DNA of 64,000 bases from Candidatus Abyssobacteria bacterium SURF_5. GTDB taxonomy: Bacteria > Abyssobacteria > SURF-5. Under the pieces are notes generated by a model, which was not told where the DNA came from, ran no database searches, and was given only the letters and a program-made list of their open reading frames with translations. The stretch is from contig QZKU01000127.1 in the NCBI GenBank assembly GCA_003598085.1, positions 1 through 64,000 on the forward strand, in the 5' to 3' direction. Below, piece by piece: positions 17,731 to 28,400 of this stretch (position 1 is its first letter; the number at the start of each line of letters is the position of its first letter). The translations under genes were made by a program, and so were the position numbers.

Positions 17731-18552
17731 TCAGTTGAAGAGGCCGTCCGTATTATCAAACTCGTCGGGAAACGGCTCGAGCGCGCTCACGATCTGGCTG
17801 GCGGCTTCCGCAATCTCATCATCCGGCGAATCAGTGAAGCCGGCGACGGCCTCGACCGCCTCTTCCGGTCGCACATACGGCGCAGCCTCGATGGCCGCGA
17901 GCAAAAGGGCTTTCTCCGTTTCCTTCGAACTGAGCAGAGTTGTGATGCGCGGCCACGAGGCCGGCGTCCCCCATCGACCAGCAGCGACAACGGCCTCATA
18001 CAAAATATCCGGATTATCGCTCTCGAGCGCTTCGACTATCTGGTCATCGAAGCCTCCAACAAAGCGCATGCAAAAAACGGCGCTCAGCTTCCACTTTTCG
18101 TCGGTGCTCGAATAGGCGGCTGAAACGGCCTCACGGTGCCACTCTTGCGGCGCATGCGCCGAAGCTTCCAGTACTCGCCGCTGGACTTCTTCCGGGACAA
18201 ACGCTCCCCTGTAAAGTTCTTCGAGCGACTTATTTATTTCGTGGAACATCGGCTCAGAGATCGACATTTCCTCGGGATCATCATAATCGCTGCAATCCGA
18301 ATCCTCGAGCGCAGGCCCTAAGGATGCCACCGCGGCCGCGCGCAGATCGTTCGGCTCATCGGGGCTGAGCACGATGAGGAGTAACTGCCGGGCGATCTCA
18401 TCGTTCAGCACGGCGCAGTCGCCGGCCAAATCGGCCGCGAGCACGCGTTTCGAAACATCGGCGTGAGCGTCACGCAAAATTTCCAGAAGTATCTCGTCTG
18501 CCTCTTCCGGCCACTCCCACGGAGGTATTTCATCCAACTCTTCAATATCCAT
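17731..18552 (-). CDS. HEAT-repeat protein
   Basis: The ATG at 18552, about 9 nt after GAGGAG, gives a 273-residue acidic protein beginning MDIEELDEIPPWEWPEEADE. It consists of helical pairs with the HEAT pattern, for example LRAAAVASLGPAL, KWKLSAVFCMRFVGG, PDILYEAVVAAGRWG and KALLLAAIEAAPYV. HEAT solenoids are interaction scaffolds, so no enzymatic role is implied. Two short tails are strongly acidic. It lies upstream of the SNF2 helicase on the same strand. A longer start at 18639 would add a basic stretch unlike the rest and is less likely. Confidence 0.78.
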   Translation of the reverse strand: MDIEELDEIPPWEWPEEADEILLEILRDAHADVSKRVLAADLAGDCAVLNDEIARQLLLIVLSPDEPNDLRAAAVASLGPALEDSDCSDYDDPEEMSISEPMFHEINKSLEELYRGAFVPEEVQRRVLEASAHAPQEWHREAVSAAYSSTDEKWKLSAVFCMRFVGGFDDQIVEALESDNPDILYEAVVAAGRWGTPASWPRITTLLSSKETEKALLLAAIEAAPYVRPEEAVEAVAGFTDSPDDEIAEAASQIVSALEPFPDEFDNTDGLFN

Positions 18553-18753
18553 TCTGCCCGCTCCTCGCTTTTCTCCGGTCAGCATCCTGTAACTTGCGAC
18601 CCCGGGCGTCCGCCGGCGAGATCGCAAAAGAAGCAACACATGCCGCCGATAATCTTATACGGGTTCGTGTGCGGCAGTCAATAACACGATTCATGCAGCG
18701 CAAACACCTTGTCCGCTTCTTTTCCTGAATCTGCGGGTTAACGCTTCATGATC

Positions 18754-19185
18754 TTATTCCTCGCTTCTGCTCATTGCATGACGAAGGGTTTTGGACTTTT
18801 GCTGCGAAAGCTTCAGTCCATCGAGCGCTTTTAGCAGATCGGATTTCCCTTCGGCAACAGCTATCTCCACAAATTTCTTGAAATCCTCGTTCCTGACCCT
18901 TTCCGATTCCCGCAGGATCGCCTTCAGCGCCTCATCAGCCGCCGGCGTGTTGAATTCGGCCAGCGAGTAGAAGAGGACCACCGCGTCCGGCTCGTACGCC
19001 AGCGAGGGAACGAGGTTTTTCAGGAGATCGAGGGGTGAGACGGTTATGGGTTTCAGGTTCCTGTCAGCAAGGTGCAGAAGCGCCGAGAGAGCCTGTTGCC
19101 GCCGCTTCCCCAGGCGCGAAAACAGATAATGCACTTCCAGAAGAGTATCCAGATTCCAGTCGGCATCCATCAATTCGTTCGACAT
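18754..19185 (-). CDS. Small helical protein of unknown family
   Basis: The 143-residue product (MSNELMDADWNLDTLLEVHY) is predicted to be mostly helical and soluble, with a conserved-looking TVSPLDLLKNLVPSL segment near residue 54 and a charged C-terminus. I do not recognise it. A frameshifted copy of the first 80 residues lies at 14519-14748, which supports it as a genuine gene that has been duplicated locally. It is followed by the HEAT-repeat gene and preceded by the ABC exporter operon, both on the same strand. A GGAAAG lies just before the ATG. Confidence 0.65.
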   Translation of the reverse strand: MSNELMDADWNLDTLLEVHYLFSRLGKRRQQALSALLHLADRNLKPITVSPLDLLKNLVPSLAYEPDAVVLFYSLAEFNTPAADEALKAILRESERVRNEDFKKFVEIAVAEGKSDLLKALDGLKLSQQKSKTLRHAMSRSEE

Positions 19186-19255
19186 CGCTTTCCTTCACCT
19201 TTCCGGCAGGGTGGAAGCCTGCGCCTGCGTGAAAGACAACCAAAGATCGATAGTG

Positions 19256-20446
19256 CTATTCCTGCCACGGCTTGATGCGGGCGCCGTCCTCGACGTCGCG
19301 ATTGGGATGGATAATCACCTCTTCGCCTTCGCTCAGACCGGAAAGCACCTGCGCCGTTACACCGTTCCTCTGGCCGATTTCAACCGGCCTGAGCGAAGCC
19401 CTGCCGCCTTCGACGACAAAGACGGCCCAGCCGCCTTCGTGCCGGAAAAGCGCGCTCTCCGGCACCCGGAGCACGTCTTCGCCTTCCCAGATCACGAACG
19501 AGGCGTCCACGCGGTACTCATCCCCCAGATTCTTCCAGACCTCGCGAGGCGAGGTAATATCGGATATAATAAGGACCCTCTGCTCTTCGACACCGAGTGC
19601 GGATATCTTCAAGAAACCCGATGGCTCAACCACACGCACCCTCCCCTCGAGCGGGTCGCCGCCGCCCCATCGCTCAAAAAAGACGCGCGTCCCCGGCTCC
19701 ACCTTTACCGCATCGTCGGACAAGAGGTCCACCTCGACCTCGAGGGCCGACGGATCGCCTATCTCCATGACTGCCTCGCCCGTCGATACGACGCCCTCAC
19801 TCTCGCGGAACACCTCAAAAACACTGCCTGTTACAGGGGATTTCAGTTCGATCGCCTCCGAAGGCGCCGCTTCAGCCGTATATCTCAGAGCGGTGCGGGC
19901 AGCCTCCAACTGGTGGCGCGCGACCTCGACCGCAAACCGTGCGGATTTGAGCGCCGCTTCGGCCGCACGAGCCTGCGCCTCCGCCCTGTCGAACTCGTCT
20001 TGCGAGACAATGCCCTCCTTGAACAAGCCCTGCTTTCTGCGATATTCAGCCTGGGCGTAGTCGGCCTCTGCGGCGACTCGCTCAACTTCCTCTTCCGCTC
20101 TTCTGAGCGCGGCCTCGGCGGCGTCCACGTCGGCTTGCGCCCTGGCGCGCGTCCTCGGATCGGGATTCTCCGGACGCAACGGCTCGAGCGTGGCCACGTC
20201 CTGGCCCGCTGAAACCGGATCGCCCTCATCCAAGCGTATGCGCCTGAGAAAACCGGCCACCGGCGCCGTGATCGTGTATCTGTCGATCACGCGCGTTTTG
20301 CCGTCTTCTTCAACCGAGACGGTCATGGGTCCGCGGCTCACGGCCTGCGTCTGCACCCGGACCGGCTTCTCCATCAATCCATATATGACCGCGATGACAA
20401 CAAGCGCCAGCGCCGCCGCCACGAGCATCTTCCTGTGCCTTCTCAC
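19256..20446 (-). CDS. Periplasmic adaptor (HlyD/RND membrane-fusion) subunit of an ABC exporter
   Basis: The 396-residue protein has an N-terminal membrane anchor (LVAAALALVVIAVIYGLM), a split lipoyl/barrel-sandwich region (TITAPVAGFLRRIRLDEGD and LKSPVTGSVFEVFRESEGV), and between them a long alanine/glutamate-rich coiled coil (about residues 90-185). C-terminal beta-barrel and membrane-proximal domains follow. Such adaptors join an inner-membrane transporter to an outer-membrane channel. It is the third gene of a three-gene operon, 7 bp after the permease gene, so it most likely serves that MacB-like ABC transporter. No outer-membrane TolC is present in the window. Confidence 0.9.
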   Translation of the reverse strand: MRRHRKMLVAAALALVVIAVIYGLMEKPVRVQTQAVSRGPMTVSVEEDGKTRVIDRYTITAPVAGFLRRIRLDEGDPVSAGQDVATLEPLRPENPDPRTRARAQADVDAAEAALRRAEEEVERVAAEADYAQAEYRRKQGLFKEGIVSQDEFDRAEAQARAAEAALKSARFAVEVARHQLEAARTALRYTAEAAPSEAIELKSPVTGSVFEVFRESEGVVSTGEAVMEIGDPSALEVEVDLLSDDAVKVEPGTRVFFERWGGGDPLEGRVRVVEPSGFLKISALGVEEQRVLIISDITSPREVWKNLGDEYRVDASFVIWEGEDVLRVPESALFRHEGGWAVFVVEGGRASLRPVEIGQRNGVTAQVLSGLSEGEEVIIHPNRDVEDGARIKPWQE

Positions 20447-20453
20447 CTGGTCG

Positions 20454-22817
20454 CTACTCCTTCGTCTTGAGTATCTCTACAAGCGCGAGCCGATCGAGCC
20501 GCATCTTTACGACTATGCCTGAAGCCACGGCTGCCACAAGCACCACGGCGGCGGCGAATGCGTACGTGTTTGCGCCTATTATCACGGGTAACCTGAAGAG
20601 GTCCGACTCCATTCCCACGAGCATGTACGTCGCCATCAGGCGCCCGAGCCCAAAGCCGATAGGTATCGACGCCAGCGTCAGTGCTGCAAGTTCTCCCAAC
20701 AGTATGAAAGAGACTTCGCCGCGCGTGAAGCCCAGCACGCGGAGGCTGCCGAGGTCGCGGCTCCGCTCCGAAAGAGATATCCGCGCGCTGTTGTACACCA
20801 CGCCGAACGCGATTGACATTGCCAACGCGGTCATAATCGTGGTGAATATCAGGACCTGCCCGCTCATGGTCTCGTAGAAGCTCTCGATAGCCAGCTTCCT
20901 CACTGTGGTGCCGGCTACTCGGGGCATCTCATGCAGCTCCCGATAGATGCGGCTGTCATAGGCCGAATCGGTGGATAGATAGGCGCCCGAAATCGCATGG
21001 CCCTCGCGCATCAGCCTGTTCAGGGCCGATATCTCCATGTATGCGGAAACGCCGATGAATTCATTGACCAGTCCCGCGACAGCTACCTGCCGTACCGGTC
21101 TTTCGCCCTCGAGCACCTCCACGGTTAACGTATCACCCGGCGAAATACCAAGTATTTCGGCCAGATAGTCGGTCAGCACCACGCCGCGGGACGGCAGGTC
21201 AACCTGCCGGAACTGCGTGTCCAGAAGCTGGTACAGGTCTCCCCCGTTCTGAATGCCCATGATGGACGTCCGGTAGCTTCGGTGGCCGAATCGGAGCGTG
21301 GCGGGCACAGACCTGAATGGCTCGACGCGCTCCACTCCCTGAAGACCTTGGAGCGAGTAGAGAGCCTCCCAGGACGTCGGTTCCACGAATGATACCGCAA
21401 GATCGTCGCGTTGCGCAAGTCCGAACTGCACCTCCACGATGTAATCCACCGCATCTCGAAAGAACATACCTGCCACCAGTACGGCGCATGCAAATGCAAT
21501 CCCGATCACCGTAAGCATTGATTTTACCGGCGTACGCTCGATATTCCTCGTTATCATGCGCGCCTGCGGCGACAAAAGCCGCCCCAGCCCCGCGCGCTCG
21601 ACAAGAGATACACGGTACACCGCGGGCGGGGCGGGTCTCATCGCTACGGCCGGCGGCAAAATGGCGGCTTTCCTTACGGCGAACAGCGCACCCGCCATGG
21701 CCGCGGCAATACTGATAAGGGCGCCTTCAAAGGCGGTGGACGCATCAAGCCCGTAGTCGATAAACGGGAAGCGATAGTAATCCATGTACATGTTGCTCAG
21801 GCCTTTGCCCAACCGCATTCCGACGCCTATTCCGCCGGTCACCCCAATGAGCGTGATTGCGAGAACCAGCGCCGCGTAGTGCAGCCCGATGTCGCGGTTT
21901 GTATATCCGAAAGCCTTGAGAACCGCTATCTGCTCGCGCTGGGTATCGACCAGGCGCGTCACAACAATGTTCAGGAGAAACGCGGCAACCCCAAGAAAAA
22001 TGACCGGAAACACCGTCGCCATGTTCGCGAGTTGTTTGAATTCTTCCGACAGGTATCTATGCGACACCTGGTCAATACGGCCGTATGCTCCCGTGCCGCC
22101 GTAAGGCTCGAGCAAGACGTCAAGCCGGTCTATCACGCTCTCCACGGCGGCGGCATGATTAACCGACAGCGCCACGTCGTTGAAAGCGCCGTCCATGTCG
22201 TATGCAGTGCCCAGCGGGGTCCGGGCCATCCACATCACGGCATACCGCTCGAAATCGGGAAAGATGGTCCCGGGCTTCAATTGGTACACGTATTCGGGTG
22301 AGAGAGCCACCCCAACCACAGCCAATTCCTTGAGCCTTCCATTGATTACCGCGGTAAACGTGAAGCCGGGTCTGATTCCATGAGCTTCGGCAAACGCCTC
22401 GCCCAGCACGACCTCGTCGTCCCGGCCCGGCTCGACCATTCGTCCCTCGGTAAGGTACAATTGATTCAATTCCGGCTCGCCGATATCCGGCACCGAGACA
22501 AGGCGTCCCGTTACCGGCTCGTCGTAATCGGGAATCTCAAGCTTGACCTCCGCGACCACCCTCGTCTCGACGCGGTCCACCCCCGGAATCTCAGCGATCC
22601 TGGCGGCAAGTCCGTCGGGCGCGCGCTTCAACGAGGCGAAAACGTCCGCAAAGCGGTAGTCTGCATAGAACCTCGCCTGAGTGCGCTTCAACGATTCCAT
22701 CGTGCTTACGGAGAGAATGAACGTGGCGACCCCGCTGACGATGACTATCGCGATCGCGAGAGCCTGCGCCTTCATCTCCCAAAGGTTCCTCAGCAGCTTC
22801 TTCTCAAGCGACCTCAT
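20454..22817 (-). CDS. FtsX-like ABC transporter permease
   Basis: The 787-residue protein has a first membrane helix at residues 17-38, a large periplasmic domain, three membrane segments near 265-385, and then a second half that repeats the plan (a helix near 430, a periplasmic domain, and three C-terminal helices). This is the duplicated FtsX/MacB-PCD permease architecture, about twice the size of MacB's single unit. Such permeases move lipoproteins, peptides or small molecules mechanically rather than through a channel. The gene lies 4 bp downstream of its ATPase gene and 7 bp upstream of the adaptor gene, indicating one operon. Confidence 0.9.
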   Translation of the reverse strand: MRSLEKKLLRNLWEMKAQALAIAIVIVSGVATFILSVSTMESLKRTQARFYADYRFADVFASLKRAPDGLAARIAEIPGVDRVETRVVAEVKLEIPDYDEPVTGRLVSVPDIGEPELNQLYLTEGRMVEPGRDDEVVLGEAFAEAHGIRPGFTFTAVINGRLKELAVVGVALSPEYVYQLKPGTIFPDFERYAVMWMARTPLGTAYDMDGAFNDVALSVNHAAAVESVIDRLDVLLEPYGGTGAYGRIDQVSHRYLSEEFKQLANMATVFPVIFLGVAAFLLNIVVTRLVDTQREQIAVLKAFGYTNRDIGLHYAALVLAITLIGVTGGIGVGMRLGKGLSNMYMDYYRFPFIDYGLDASTAFEGALISIAAAMAGALFAVRKAAILPPAVAMRPAPPAVYRVSLVERAGLGRLLSPQARMITRNIERTPVKSMLTVIGIAFACAVLVAGMFFRDAVDYIVEVQFGLAQRDDLAVSFVEPTSWEALYSLQGLQGVERVEPFRSVPATLRFGHRSYRTSIMGIQNGGDLYQLLDTQFRQVDLPSRGVVLTDYLAEILGISPGDTLTVEVLEGERPVRQVAVAGLVNEFIGVSAYMEISALNRLMREGHAISGAYLSTDSAYDSRIYRELHEMPRVAGTTVRKLAIESFYETMSGQVLIFTTIMTALAMSIAFGVVYNSARISLSERSRDLGSLRVLGFTRGEVSFILLGELAALTLASIPIGFGLGRLMATYMLVGMESDLFRLPVIIGANTYAFAAAVVLVAAVASGIVVKMRLDRLALVEILKTKE

Positions 22818-22821
22818 CGGC

Positions 22822-23559
22822 TCACCAATGAATCTCCCTCGGAGGTTTCCTTCGCTCGTTTATCGTGACCTCGGCAATGAGCCCGTCGTGCATCCTCATC
22901 ACGCGGTCGGCCATGGCCGCGATCTCGGAATTGTGGGTTATAACTGCCGTGGTGGTCCCCAGTTCCCGGTTTACCCTATCGAGCGCCTCGAGGACCAGGA
23001 CCCCGGTTGAGGAATCGAGCGCGCCCGTCGGCTCGTCGCACAGCAGCACAGAAGGGTTCTTTGCGATCGCCCGTGCAATTGCCACCCGCTGCTGCTCTCC
23101 GCCAGAAAGCTGCGCCGGGAAATGGCCGCTCCTCTCGCCAAGCCCGACGATCCGAAGCGCATCCATCGGATTCATCGATTTTTCGGCTATCTCGGTGACA
23201 ACCGCGACGTTTTCCAGCGCGGTCAGACTCGGAATGAGGTTGTAGAACTGAAAAACGAAGCCGACGTACGAGCGCCTGTATTCGGTCAATTCCTTATCGC
23301 TGGCGCTGGTCAATTCGAGCCCGTCATAAAGAACACGTCCGCCTGAGGCCGTGTCGAGACCTCCCAGGATATTGAGCAATGTCGATTTTCCGCTCCCCGA
23401 CGGGCCGAGCAGAACGACCATCTCTCCAGCATACAGCTTCATGTCCACGCCGCGAAGCGCCTGCACATCGACTTCGCCCATATGATAGACCTTTGTCAGT
23501 TTCTCCGCCTGAAAAACGATCTTTGGACTGGAGCCGCCCTCAGATAAATCTTTTTCCAT
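22822..23559 (-). CDS. ABC transporter ATP-binding protein, LolD/MacB type
   Basis: This 245-residue ATPase has Walker [10 protein letters not shown], signature [14 protein letters not shown], Walker [12 protein letters not shown] and the switch His in ITHNSE, and the [20 protein letters not shown] segment typical of the LolD/MacB family. It is the first gene of the exporter operon. Only a weak GGGA precedes the ATG. Substrate cannot be inferred. Confidence 0.93.
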   Translation of the reverse strand: MEKDLSEGGSSPKIVFQAEKLTKVYHMGEVDVQALRGVDMKLYAGEMVVLLGPSGSGKSTLLNILGGLDTASGGRVLYDGLELTSASDKELTEYRRSYVGFVFQFYNLIPSLTALENVAVVTEIAEKSMNPMDALRIVGLGERSGHFPAQLSGGEQQRVAIARAIAKNPSVLLCDEPTGALDSSTGVLVLEALDRVNRELGTTTAVITHNSEIAAMADRVMRMHDGLIAEVTINERRKPPREIHW

Positions 23560-23883
23560 CTAAAAAATCCCATATTGTCGATCTTTGCCTGACATATTCC
23601 CTATTTGCATTATAGCGCAATTCCGGCCCGCCGATGTATCGACTCCCAAAAAACCAGCAGGTTAAACAATCCTCTAATTAATAAGATCGGGGAGGGGCGA
23701 CAACTGTCACCTTGGGCTTCGTCCGAGGAGGGTTGACCGGAGGCCGATGGACAGTAGGTGCGAATTTACTCGCACAGCCTTCTTCCAAAAAAACATTTCG
23801 GGGGCAGACACCATTCTGATGAATTTCCAAACACGGAAATCCGCAAATGGTGTCGGCCCCCGTCGCGTTAATCCCTGAGGCCG
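23560..23883. other. Intergenic region carrying a long imperfect palindrome
   Basis: No gene is supported. The main feature is the inverted repeat at 23800-23861. The rest shows no further motif I can name. Confidence 0.4.
23800..23861. repeat. Large hairpin with nested stem, REP/terminator-like
   Basis: The arm 23800-23815 (GGGGGCAGACACCATT) pairs with 23846-23861 at 15 of 16 positions, and a second perfect stem ATTTCC/GGAAAT (23823-23828, 23835-23840) sits inside the loop. Sequences of the type ATGGTGTC-GCCCCC are frequent dispersed palindromes in bacteria, sometimes mobilised by IS200-like REP transposases. It lies just past the stop of the sulfatase-family gene and could also end its transcript, though there is no clean U run. 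Confidence 0.55.
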
Positions 23884-25290
23884 TTACGGGATATAACCGA
23901 GCGACCTCAGTATCTCCTTCTTCTCCTCTGAAATCTCCTGCTGTGAAGCGGTGGGTACGTAATAGGTCTCCCACCATTGGCTGAGCGCCGCCTGCAACTT
24001 CTGAACTACTTCGGCCTCTGTCTCAGCCAGGTCATTCCCCTCGAGGTCCTCACCCACCCGATACAACTCGATACCTTTGTATTTGTTATCTATCAACTTG
24101 TAATCGCTGGAGATGATGGCCAGTTCCCTGTATTTCAGGAACTCCGGAGGGGCGCCCTCAAAATTTGCCGGCAATTGATCGAATAGTCTCCGTTGCACGA
24201 ACAGGAATGATTTGGGCTGCTCCGCCTCGCCCAATAGAGGGCCTTCAAAACTGACTCCCGCGAACTGCTCGGGCTTCCCATCGAGCGCCACGTCGACGAT
24301 TGTAGGAGCGATATCAACAGACTCGATGAGAGAATCCACAGTTTTGCCTTCCGGCAACCTCCCTTTCCATGACATTATGAGAGGGACCTTCGTGATGTGA
24401 TCATGCAAAAAGGCGCCGTGGCCGAAGACAAAATTATACCGGCTTCGCAATTCGCCCAGTGTTTCGCCGTGGTCGCCGACCAGAATGATAAACGGCTGTG
24501 TTGGACTTTTGGAGAAACGCTGATCGAGATAATCCAACAGTTTTCCGATGTAACTGTCCATGTACGAGATTTCACCGTCATAAAGAGAGACAAAATGTTC
24601 TATCTCCTCTTCCTTCCACTGCACCGATTCGGGATGGAAGCCCACAGGCTTCTTTATCTTTGATCTGATCCCCGTTCCAAAGCGGGTTGCGTAGGGATTT
24701 GGAGGATCGTACGGATAGTGAGGGTCGAAAAAATGAACCCATAAAAACAGATCGTCTGCAACATGTTCGTCTATCAGTTTGACAGCTTCGCCGTAGATCT
24801 TATCGGCTCGTTTCTCCCTCCGTTTGGGCCCACTCGCATAATCGAACCCCTTAACCTTGAGAATCTCCGGCGATAAAGCTCTCCGCGCAACAATGGCGGC
24901 GGTGAAAAATCCTTTTTTCTTGAGAAATTCGGCGATGCTGACGACGTTCGGATTCGTTAATTCCATGCCGTTCTTCAGAACGCCGTGAGTGACCGGATAT
25001 GCGCTCGTCAAGATCGATACGTGGGCGGGATCGGTTGTGGGCATCGAGGTGTAACAATTTGTGAATTTCACCCCTCGCTCTGCCAGACGGTCTATATAAG
25101 GACTCGTTTCCCGTTTATATCCATAGCAGCTCAGATGGTCGCTCCGGGTGGTGTCGAGCGTTATCAGGATAATTCGGAGTCGGTCCGCAGCCGCAGCTTT
25201 CTGAACCCGTGCATTTTGTCGCACGCTGTAGGCGACCCAGCCACCGGCGACAATTAAGAGTATCGCCGCCGCCAAAACAATTTTGCGCAT
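23884..25290 (-). CDS. Sulfatase/alkaline-phosphatase superfamily hydrolase with Thr at the nucleophile position
   Basis: The 468-residue protein starts with a membrane anchor or signal (residues 4-22), so the catalytic domain should face the periplasm. Metal-site motifs are clear: ITLDTTRSDHLSCYGY near residue 46 and VGDHGETLGE near 300. At the position of the sulfatase CxPxR motif the sequence is T86-D-P-A-H90 (MPTTDPAHVSILTS). No Cys or Ser can become formylglycine, so it is probably not a true sulfatase; Thr nucleophiles are found in phospho-transferases of this superfamily such as LTA-synthase-like enzymes. The substrate is unknown. No sulfatase-maturing enzyme is nearby. Confidence 0.82.
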   Translation of the reverse strand: MRKIVLAAAILLIVAGGWVAYSVRQNARVQKAAAADRLRIILITLDTTRSDHLSCYGYKRETSPYIDRLAERGVKFTNCYTSMPTTDPAHVSILTSAYPVTHGVLKNGMELTNPNVVSIAEFLKKKGFFTAAIVARRALSPEILKVKGFDYASGPKRREKRADKIYGEAVKLIDEHVADDLFLWVHFFDPHYPYDPPNPYATRFGTGIRSKIKKPVGFHPESVQWKEEEIEHFVSLYDGEISYMDSYIGKLLDYLDQRFSKSPTQPFIILVGDHGETLGELRSRYNFVFGHGAFLHDHITKVPLIMSWKGRLPEGKTVDSLIESVDIAPTIVDVALDGKPEQFAGVSFEGPLLGEAEQPKSFLFVQRRLFDQLPANFEGAPPEFLKYRELAIISSDYKLIDNKYKGIELYRVGEDLEGNDLAETEAEVVQKLQAALSQWWETYYVPTASQQEISEEKKEILRSLGYIP

Positions 25291-25482
25291 GTTTCCCCCC
25301 GCCTCAGATCGCTCCGGTTGGAGTCACTGGAATGTCGAAGATGGATTCACCGAAGGAGCTTGCCTCGAAGATCAATTTGTTCAGAAAGCGAATTCAACGT
25401 ATCATACAACTGTTTAAAAATCAAATTTTAACCTCGCCTTTTAGAATCCGCTACATGTGCATCTTACAGGTTATGCCGGACC
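25291..25482. other. Intergenic region before the sulfatase-family gene
   Basis: About 190 bp, with an AT-rich core near 25405-25440 (TTTAAAAATCAAATTTTAAC) that could hold the minus-strand promoter of the sulfatase-family gene. No precise -35/-10 pair can be assigned. Confidence 0.3.
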
Positions 25483-28400
25483 TCAGGCATCAGGAGATGA
25501 TTGGCTGGAGATTTGCTTCTGCCATTCGAGGAAGGTGTTAACATATCGTTCGAGTTCGGAATGTTGCGCGTCGGGTCCTGATTCGGGAATGACGGGATCG
25601 ATGATATCGACGGCGCCGAGAAAGACTTCCCCGGAGTAGCCGTCAATACTGATGATGTCGCCGGGTCCCAGTTCGAGCGAGTCAATCCGCAGAAGTTGCG
25701 CCTCCTTGTCTATCCGCAGCATCTCGCAGCCTGTAATACAGGCCTTTGCCATTCGGCGAGAATTGATCGCTGCATGTGAAGTCATGCCGCCTTCCCTCGT
25801 CAGGACACCGCAGGCCGCGGAAATGCCGCCGATGTCGTTGGGAGTAGTGCGATCCGCCACCAGGATGAGATGCTCTCCTGAATGAGCCCGCTTGACGGCG
25901 TCTCTCGAAGTAAAGGCGAGACATCCTGTGGCCACCCCCGGCGAGGCCGGATTCCCTTTTGCAACAATCCGCTTCGGGGCGCTGGGGTCAAAAACCGGGA
26001 GGAACAACTGCCAGAGGCCGGCCTCCTCAAGTCTGGCGACTGCCGTCGGGACATCTATCACGCCTTCGGACACGAGGTCAACCGCTATTTTCAGTGCGGC
26101 ATGGTCCGTGCGTTTTGCGCGACGGGTCTGCAGGAGGAAGAGGTTCCCGTCTTCGACGGTAAATTCGATATCTTGCATGTCGCGCAGATGGAGCTCGAGC
26201 TTTTGGGCTGCGTCCTCAATTTGCTGATAAATAACCGGATCCCATTGTTCCAGTGCCCGCGCCGGATTCGAAGCATCCTGGTACAGGCTCAGCGGCAATG
26301 GGGTGCCGGTACCGCTGACTAATATCTCGCCTTGACAACATGGCAGGTATTCTCCGAAGATGCGGCGTTCGCCCGTAATAGGGTTGCGCGAGAAAACGAC
26401 ACCCGAGCACGACCTCGATCCGCGGTTGCCGAACACCATCTGCTGGACTGTTGCCGCCGTTCCTAGATGATGCGGTATATTGAATATCTGCCTGTAGGTG
26501 ACGGCGCTCTCACTGCGCCAGGAAGAGAAGATCGCCTTGAGTGAGCTGACAAGCTGTACGCGCGGGTCCTGCGGAAATGCAGCCCCGATTGCCTCCTTGA
26601 TACGTTCGAGCAGGAATCTCGCTTTTTCCTTCATCTCGGCGGCTGACGCGACGCCTTCCCGTCGCGGCTGATCAAACGCCGCAGTGTCTCCGTATCCCAT
26701 CACGGACGCGGCGAATTTAAAGATGAGCCTGCAGTAGCATTCATAGGCGAAAACGGGGTTCCCGGAGACCCGGCTCAATCCCTCAACCGTTTCGTCGTTC
26801 AGCCCGATGTTTAAGATCGTGTCCATCATCCCCGGCATCGAGACGCACGAGCCGGCGCGCACGGAAAGCAGCAACGGCCTTTCGGGGTCGCCAAAGATGC
26901 ACCCGGTAATCTCTTCGAGCTTTGATAGACACTGGAAGAGCGATTCCCTCGTCTCGGCCCGCAGGATCCTTCCATCTTGAAAGAACGTGTTGCATACGCG
27001 CGCCGGGATCACAAATCCGGGCGGCACCCGCACGCCCAGCTTCGCCATCTCGGTCAGGTAAGCCCCTTTCTCCCCAAGTATCGGATAATACGCGGCGCCG
27101 CCCTCGGCAAAACCGGGCCGGAAAAAATATGCAAATTTCGACGTGCTGGTCTTGGCGGAAAGAGATTTCAGGTCCTGTTTTATCTTCGTTATTTTCTTGG
27201 GCGATATCTCCCTCACCGACGGATGACGCACCCGCTTCATCAAATGCGCGATTCGGCTGCGGGAGAAGGTTAGCAGCTTGAGCGTCAATTCGGACAGGTG
27301 CTGCAGCGTCGTCTCCCGAAACAATCCGTCCACAAACGCGCTTGCGGCCTCATCGGCATTCGGTATCTGCCGAAGCCGGAAAATCTCTCGCGTCATGTCG
27401 TAATAGATACCCACCATTTTGTCGGTTACTACGCTTATTTCCGCGTCAATACGCTCGACGATCGAATAGATCGTATAGAAGTTCAACTCGCTTGAATGTT
27501 TCAGATCGAGCAGTTGCTGCGAGTCCTTCTCGAGATCGTCCGTTCCCTGCCCTTTGGCGCGAATGTTAAGCACCATCGAGTGGATAATATCGATCGTCAG
27601 CGGAAGCGCTTCTATCGTGATCTCAGCCAGCTTCATGTTGCAGATTTCTCCAAACAGAATGTAGCCGATGCGCTCGAGCGTGAGGTCCAGCCAGATCGCC
27701 TCGAGCGTCACCGGCAGCGTCTGCGACTGGAGGAACGGGTCCTTGATCTTGCTCCTCAACAGCATTCGGATGTTGCCGAGCATGATGGCCGCCCGGAGCG
27801 AATCACCGGCGCGCAAACGCTTGATGAATTCCTCCAGCGGGTCGACCAGTGAAGGGAAAAATAGGGTAACTGCGTCACGCCGCCACGCATCGATCACCTG
27901 AACAATGTCGTCGGGGTTTCTCTTCTCGGCTCTCTCAAGCGTTGCCTTCAAATTGATGAACAGCCTGCGATAGTTGCGGTTCTCCGCCCTCTCGATGTTC
28001 TCCTGCACCATTTGCAGCAGGATCTCGAGGTTCGTCTGGATCAGCGATTCATTACCCTTCTCGATGCTTCCCATGAGATATCGAAGATAGCTGTTCACCT
28101 GCGGCGACACTATCTCCGAGATATTGCTCATGAACTGGTAAATGTCGGTTATCCTGTCGTCGATGCTGCCCGGATGCGGCTCGAAAACATTCGCCAACTC
28201 GCGCTCGAGCTCTTGCAGGAGCTTCAGGATGCCCGCGAATTTTTCCGGCTGGTACTGGAATACTTTCTGATATTTGTTTATCTTCCGGAGCCCCTCCGAC
28301 TCGCCGGTCTGCGCGTAATCGATCAAGGCGCGAACGAGGTCGAGATTGCGGGGAGAGAGCTTGTTATGGATTTCCGCCCTGATGTCCTCCGTGATCGGGC

